Both the position numbers and the translations under genes were made by a program. A model generated the notes under the pieces. That model ran no database searches. It saw only the letters and a program-made list of their open reading frames with translations, and was not told the DNA's origin. This document shows, one piece after another, positions 58,700 to 64,000 of a stretch of 64,000 bases of DNA; the first letter of the stretch is position 1, and every line of letters starts with the position of its first letter. This DNA comes from Galeopsis tetrahit (taxonomy: Eukaryota; Streptophyta; Magnoliopsida; Lamiales; Lamiaceae). The DNA is taken from contig OY776119.1 in assembly GCA_963675135.1 (NCBI GenBank), positions 44,205,198 through 44,269,197 on the forward strand, given 5' to 3'.

Positions 58700-59544
58700 T
58701 GTTGTTAACTCTTAAATGTATCAACATTCTCAACAACATCTTAATTTGACCTTCCGAGATTTTTTCTAAGTCTTTTCTGAAAGGCTACATTAAATGTTGA
58801 TCTAAATGTTGTTGCATTTCTGGCAGGATCTAGAAGCTTCTACAAGGATCTGGAACCTGGAAGACTCCAGAACATTGCAGAACGTACTAGACCAGCCTGG
58901 AACCATTTAGAACGACCTGGAGCATGCAAGAAGGATCTAGAAAGATCATGGAAGTTGTGGAAGTTGAGTTCCTAAAAAATAGGACCTCAATGTTGGAAGC
59001 CTCTAGAATTCGCATCTCACTTCTATAAATACCGAAGGAAGGCTCCACAATTCAGTGTATTTTAATCAATCAATCTCCTAGACCGAACGTTCATCCCTGT
59101 TAGTAATTGTGGCCTGTAGTTATACATTTTAGATCATACGAAGTATCCCACCCGTATGGCTGTGTGCTTTTCTTATCTATCGAGAGTGTAATCATAGATA
59201 GACTAGCATTTCGACAATGTGTAATATTATACACTTAGTTCATTTTCAAAACTGGGCACCTGCCTAGTTTGTAGTTTTAGTTGTGAAGGTTATTGCTGTA
59301 ACATTTCACACAACATTTATACTTGAAGATAAGTATTGATATTTCGCCGTAAGGCCCGCATAGATTTTTATTTATAAAATCTATGTGAAAATTATTTCCA
59401 TTGTGTCTCGTTTGTTTTTAGTGTTTCAAGTCTTCCGCTGTGTATCTTTATTTCTGATATTCTTTAGTGTTACAATTTGTCCCAACATTTAGTACAGCAT
59501 TAATCTACTTAAACTTAAACACTTCATACAGAACACACTTTCAG
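58700..59544 (+). repeat. 5' LTR of Sirevirus-like copia
   Basis: It runs from about TGTTGTTAAC to ACACTTTCA, just before a primer site. It has a TATAAATACC box at about 59025-59034 and a stretch rich in GATCTGGAA and AGAACG repeats at 58835-58935. The left boundary is an estimate because the 3' LTR is outside the window. Confidence 0.7.
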
Positions 59545-59546
59545 TT

Positions 59547-59560
59547 GGTATCAGAGCTGA
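59547..59560 (+). other. Primer-binding site (tRNA-iMet type)
   Basis: TGGTATCAGAGCTG follows the LTR by two bases, the canonical copia primer site. Confidence 0.92.
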
Positions 59561-59617
59561 TACCTGACGATACTAGGTTAGATCTTTGGTCAAGTGTATT
59601 TTTAGTGTAAGTTAGCA

Positions 59618-62600
59618 ATGGAAACACATCACATATTCACGACACTTAGGCCACCCGTTTTAGATGGCTCGAATTATGCTTATTGGAAGCCTAAGATGCG
59701 TATGTACATCAAGTCGATTGATGAACGTGCTTGGAGGACTGTACTTACAGGCTGGGAAGATCCAAAGAGACCAAAAGATGCAGATGGTGAAGTCCAATTC
59801 AAGAGAGAAGTTGACTGGACGGTTGATGAAATAACAACAGCAGGCTACAATTCTAAAGCTTTAAATGTTGTTTTTACCTCTGTTGATGTTTCAATGTTTA
59901 AAATTATATCTAGCTGTTCTACTTCTAAAGATGCATGAGACAGGTTGCAAGAGCATTGTGAGGGTTCAGACAGTGTTCGAATGACTAAGCTTCGAATGTT
60001 GGGAACAAAATTTGAGAATCTCCGAATGAAAGAAGATGAAACAATTTCATCCTACAATGAAAGGTTAAGTGAGATAATCAATGAATCACATTCTCTTGGT
60101 GACCCTATTTCTAATGTTAGAGTAGTTCATAAGATATTAAGATCTGTTCCTAAGAGATTTGATGCTAAAATTTATGCTATTGAAGAGGCTAATGATACGG
60201 ATAAGTTAAGTCAAAATGAACTAGTGAGTATCCTTAGAACATATGAGATAAACACTAATCAAGTTGATGAAACTAATGATGATAAGAAAGTTGTGGTTTT
60301 TAGAGGGGAAACATCAAACAATTCTGAGATTCAACCTATCATTACTGAAGTTGATTCAGATGAAGAATTGCTTGATAAATGCCTCAAGGATCCAAACAAC
60401 ATTGCCTTGCTCACTAAGCACTTTAATAAGTTTCTTAAGAAATCTGTGAACAAATCTAGTAACATTCAGCCTAAAATTAAAATCAACACATCAACACCTC
60501 AACCAGAAAGGAGGAAATGCAAATTCACACCAACACCATCAAAAAGTGAAGGTAAACCAAGGTATGATCCTGAATTTCGAAAATCATTTCAATGTAATGC
60601 TGGTTCTGGTTATGGCCATTATGCAAATGAATGTGCCAATACTAGACTTAAGCAAAAACTGAACTTTAGTGCTACCTTGAGTGATGATTCTAATGATGAT
60701 CTTGATGAGTTGAATGAGAATGAATATTCTAATTTTACCAGAATTGATTATAATGATTTCTCAGATGATGATCTGGATGAAACAAATTCTGATGTTGTAA
60801 CTGATGCTTCAACATCTACAGCAACATCAGAACAGAGTCACCCAGATTTGAACTGTCTTAATGGTTTGGTTGATGATGCAGGAAAAATGACTGATGACAA
60901 TGAATATCAAAAGCTATTAGATGATTGGAACAATCAGAAACTCACTCTTAATTCCTTGAATAAAGAGAATGAGGATCTGAAAGACACAATCACCAAGCTA
61001 GAAGTTATACTTACCAAAAGAGATCTGGAAATATGTAACTTAAAGGAGAAACTGATAAATTCCAATTTATGTTTCAAGAAATATTCCAAGAGTGCTTCTG
61101 AGGTAAATAATGCTATAGCTACTGGTAAGTCTAATAATCATGGTCTAGGTTATGATGGTGCAACTGTTTCTATTTCTAAAATTTTTAGAAAACCTGTGAA
61201 ATTTGTGAAGGCAAATGTTGACACATCTGGTGTAACATCTGCATAATCAGATTCTCACAAGGTTAAAAGGAAGTATATCTGTCATTACTGTTTCAAAGTT
61301 GGTCATATTCGTCCTTACTGTATAAAATGGTTTGAAGAACAGAAAAACTTGAAAATGCTGCATGAAAAACTGTCACCTCCTGGTAAACAGTTTCTGAAAT
61401 CTGCATGGAAACCAAATGTTACCTGTAATGTTGTTCATACCTCCTTAAAAGCATGTCTACCTGATTTATGGTACTTTGATAATGGTTGTTCTAGACATAT
61501 GACACGCCGTATACACTTCTTATCTGATTATGTGACCTTGAATAGTGGTAGTGTTACATATGGAGGTGGTTCTAAATGAAAGATTGTTGGTAAATGTACT
61601 TTGAATGTTGAAGGTTTTCCTAAGCTTAAAAATGTCTTGCATGTTGATGGCTTACTTGAAAATCTGATTAGCATTAGTCAACTTTGTGATGATAATTTGC
61701 ATGTGAAATTTGACAAAGATTCATGTTATGTTCTTAATAAAGATGTTGTTTGTGTCATGACTGGTACTAGGTCAGCTGATAATTGTTATCTTATTGGAAC
61801 AAATATGTGTAACTTGTCAAAACATGATGAAAATATTCTATGGCATCAAAGATTGGGTCATACAAATTACAGAGCAATGAACAAGCTAATCAAAGCAGAT
61901 GCAGTAAAAGGAATTCCAAAACTGAGGTTTCACAATACCACTGTATGTGGACCATGCCAAAAAGGTAAGCAGGTAAGAATGCCGCACAAAATGCCGTCAC
62001 ATTGTTCTACACATCGATGCTTTGAATTACTGCACATGGATTTTATGGGTCCAATGGAAACTGAAAGCATTGGAGCAAATAGGTATTCCTTAGTTGTGGT
62101 AGATGATTTTTGTAGATATACCTGGGTAGAGTCTTTGAGAGACAAATCTGAAGCATTTGCTGCATTTAAAATTCTTTATAAGAGGTTCAAAAATGTGTTT
62201 AACTTGAAAGTTGGCCGTATTAGAACTGATCATGTTAGAGAATTTTAAAACAACATGTTTAATGATTTTTGTGATAAAATGGGTATCTTGCAAGAATACT
62301 CATCTCCTAAAACTCCAAAACAAAATTGAATTGTTGAAAGAAAGAATAGAACTTTACAAGAAATGGCAAGAGTTATGCTTACATCCAAATGTCTTGCTAA
62401 GAAATTTTGGGGAGAAGCATTGAATACTGCATGCCATATTATTAATAGGGTTTTTATTCGTTCTGGCACAATATAAATCAAGCACCTTATGAGATTTTGA
62501 ACAATAGGAAACCTAATGTGAAATATTTTCATGTATTTGGTTGTGTGTGTTATATTCTGAATGATAGGGATCAACTTCATAAGTTTGACTCCAAAAGTGA

Positions 62601-64000
62601 TAAAGGGTTCTTTTTAGGCTATTCTAGAAATAGTAAAGCTTATAGAGTATATAACCTTAGAACACTGTTCAAGAATCTGTTAATGTTGTGTTTGATGATG
62701 ATAAAGGTCTTACAGATGACAAAGATGAAGAAGATGTATCACAGGTCACTGATAATTCTGAGAATACACTGAAGTCTGAAAATGTTGCACCAAATGTTAA
62801 CACATCTGGGTCAACATCTACAGAACAGTCAGTTGTAACTTCACAGAATGATCAGTATGTTCCCAAAACGAATCCTTCTTCAAGAATAGGTAAAAGTCAT
62901 CCTTCTGACCAGATCATAGACGATGCTACAGTTGGAGTGCAAACAAGAGGAAGAGTAAGATCAAATAAGGTAGATGTGGTAAGAACAATATACATGTCTT
63001 CTATGTGTAATGTTGTAAATGCTGAATGATATTTATCTGAAATTGAACCTAAGAGTGCTAAAGAAGCCTTAACTGATGAAAACTGGATTAATGCTATGCA
63101 TGAAGAACTTGGTCAGTTTGAAAGAAATGAAGTTTGGACACTTGTTCCTAGACCTAGTCATACTAATGTCATTGGAACAAAGTGGATATTCAAGAATAAA
63201 ACTGATGAATCTGGTAATATTGTTAGGAACAAGGCTAGGTTAGTAGCACAAGGTTACACCCAAGTTGAAGGAGTTGATTTTTTTGAAACGTTTGCACATG
63301 TTGCTAGGATAGAATCTATTAGATTACTGTTAGCAATTGCATGTTTTATTGATATTAAACTTCATCAAATGGATGTAAAAGCTGCATTTCTAAATGGCAT
63401 ACTGAATGAAGAAGCATATGTTGAACAACCTAAGGGATTTGAAGATCAACAGTATACTGATCATGTATATAAACTTAAGAAAGCTTTGTATGGTCTTAAA
63501 CAAGCTCCTAGAGCATGATATGGTAGGCTTACTGACTTTCTTTTGGAATATGGTTTTATTAGAGGAGAGGCAGATAGAACTTTGTTCATTAAGCACACTG
63601 AAGATGATATACTAATTGCTCAAATATATGTTGATAACATTGTGTTTGGTTCTACTTGTGATAAAATGTTGAGTAAATTTGTTGAGGCAATGACTGCAAC
63701 ATTTGAAATGAGTATGGTTGGAGACTTGAATTATTTTCTAGGTCTTCAAATCAAACAATGCAGCGATGGTATTTTCTTCTCCTAGAGTAAGTATGCTAAG
63801 AACTTGGTTAAAAGATTTGGTCTTGAGAATTCAAAACCAATGAAAACTCCTATGGGATCTTCTTTGAAACTTTGCAAAGATAGTGCTGGAACAGATGTTG
63901 ATCCAACACTTTACAGATCCGTGATAGGTAGTTTATTATATCTAACCTCGAGTAGACCAGATATTATGTATAGTGTGTGTGTTTGTGCTAGGTACCAAGC
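59618..64000 (+). pseudogene. Sirevirus-like gag-pol, decayed, runs off the window
   Basis: Gag begins METHHIFTTLRPPVLDGSNY and includes YIKSIDERAW, a Sirevirus-type start. The first knuckle has lost its second cysteine (CNAGSGYGHYANEC), while a second knuckle at about 61280-61318 (CHYCFKVGHIRPYC) is intact. The protease motif reads DNGCS instead of DSG. The integrase and RT regions follow. The RT box reads YVDN where YVDD is needed, at about 63630. In-frame stops occur at about 59936, 61244, 61577, 62246, 63028, 63516 and 63784, with a frame change near 62470 and 62670. RNase H and the 3' LTR lie beyond 64000. Confidence 0.9.

Overview
The window is nuclear DNA of a eudicot plant. The evidence is intron-containing G-type lectin receptor kinase genes, TNP2-type CACTA transposons, Sirevirus-, Tork- and Ale/Retrofit-like Ty1/copia elements, an Athila/Tat-like Ty3/gypsy element, Stowaway MITEs and a tRNA-derived SINE, all in AT-rich sequence. 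I cannot name the species; Lamiales is only a guess. I see no bacterial-type operon, no canonical tRNA or rRNA gene and no CRISPR array.

Host genes. Only one host family is present: G-type lectin S-receptor-like serine/threonine kinases of the SD1 type, in three copies plus a relic. SRLK1 (566-3630, +) and SRLK2 (4801-7733, -) are convergent. Both have seven exons whose splice sites I can place, with open frames of 816 and 803 residues. SRLK3 (33853-41245, -) is a nearly identical inverted copy of SRLK1. Its seven exons are otherwise sound, but exon 1 is split by a 3'-truncated Tork-type copia element flanked by a 31-bp duplication. A piece of a further SRLK1/3-type 5' end and promoter lies at about 7884-8160, just upstream of SRLK2.

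Layout. 1-8.7 kb: Stowaway MITE, SRLK1, a LINE relic, SRLK2 and an SRLK relic. 8.6-14.7 kb: an inverted-repeat MITE, a 2.1-kb non-autonomous CACTA, a hAT-like MITE with 8-bp target duplication, and a broken TNP2 CACTA. 14.7-23.7 kb: the 3' half of a Sirevirus with an extra (envelope-position) reading frame split by a 2.7-kb CACTA. 23.75-31.9 kb: a young, complete-ended but polymerase-less Ty3/gypsy element (gag and protease only, 1759-bp LTRs, TSD TAGAC). 31.9-33.5 kb: CACTA and copia debris. 33.7-42.3 kb: SRLK3 with its copia insertion, its upstream region and a SINE. 42.3-47.3 kb: a young copia with non-canonical TA...TA LTR ends. 47.6-50.5 kb: a Mutator-like element with long TIRs. 51-55.5 kb: a second TNP2 CACTA in reverse orientation. 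55.6-64 kb: decayed copia pol, then the 5' LTR and gag-pol of another Sirevirus running off the window.

How it fits together. The upstream regions of SRLK2 (about 7.9-11.9 kb) and SRLK3 (about 41.2-50.9 kb) are copies of one ancestral block. Each copy holds insertions whose empty site is visible in the other, so the locus records a segmental duplication followed by independent transposon bombardment. The main biological points are an SRLK cluster that is expanding and breaking, and the possibility that the terminator-less copia in SRLK3 is transcribed into antisense SRLK exon 1.
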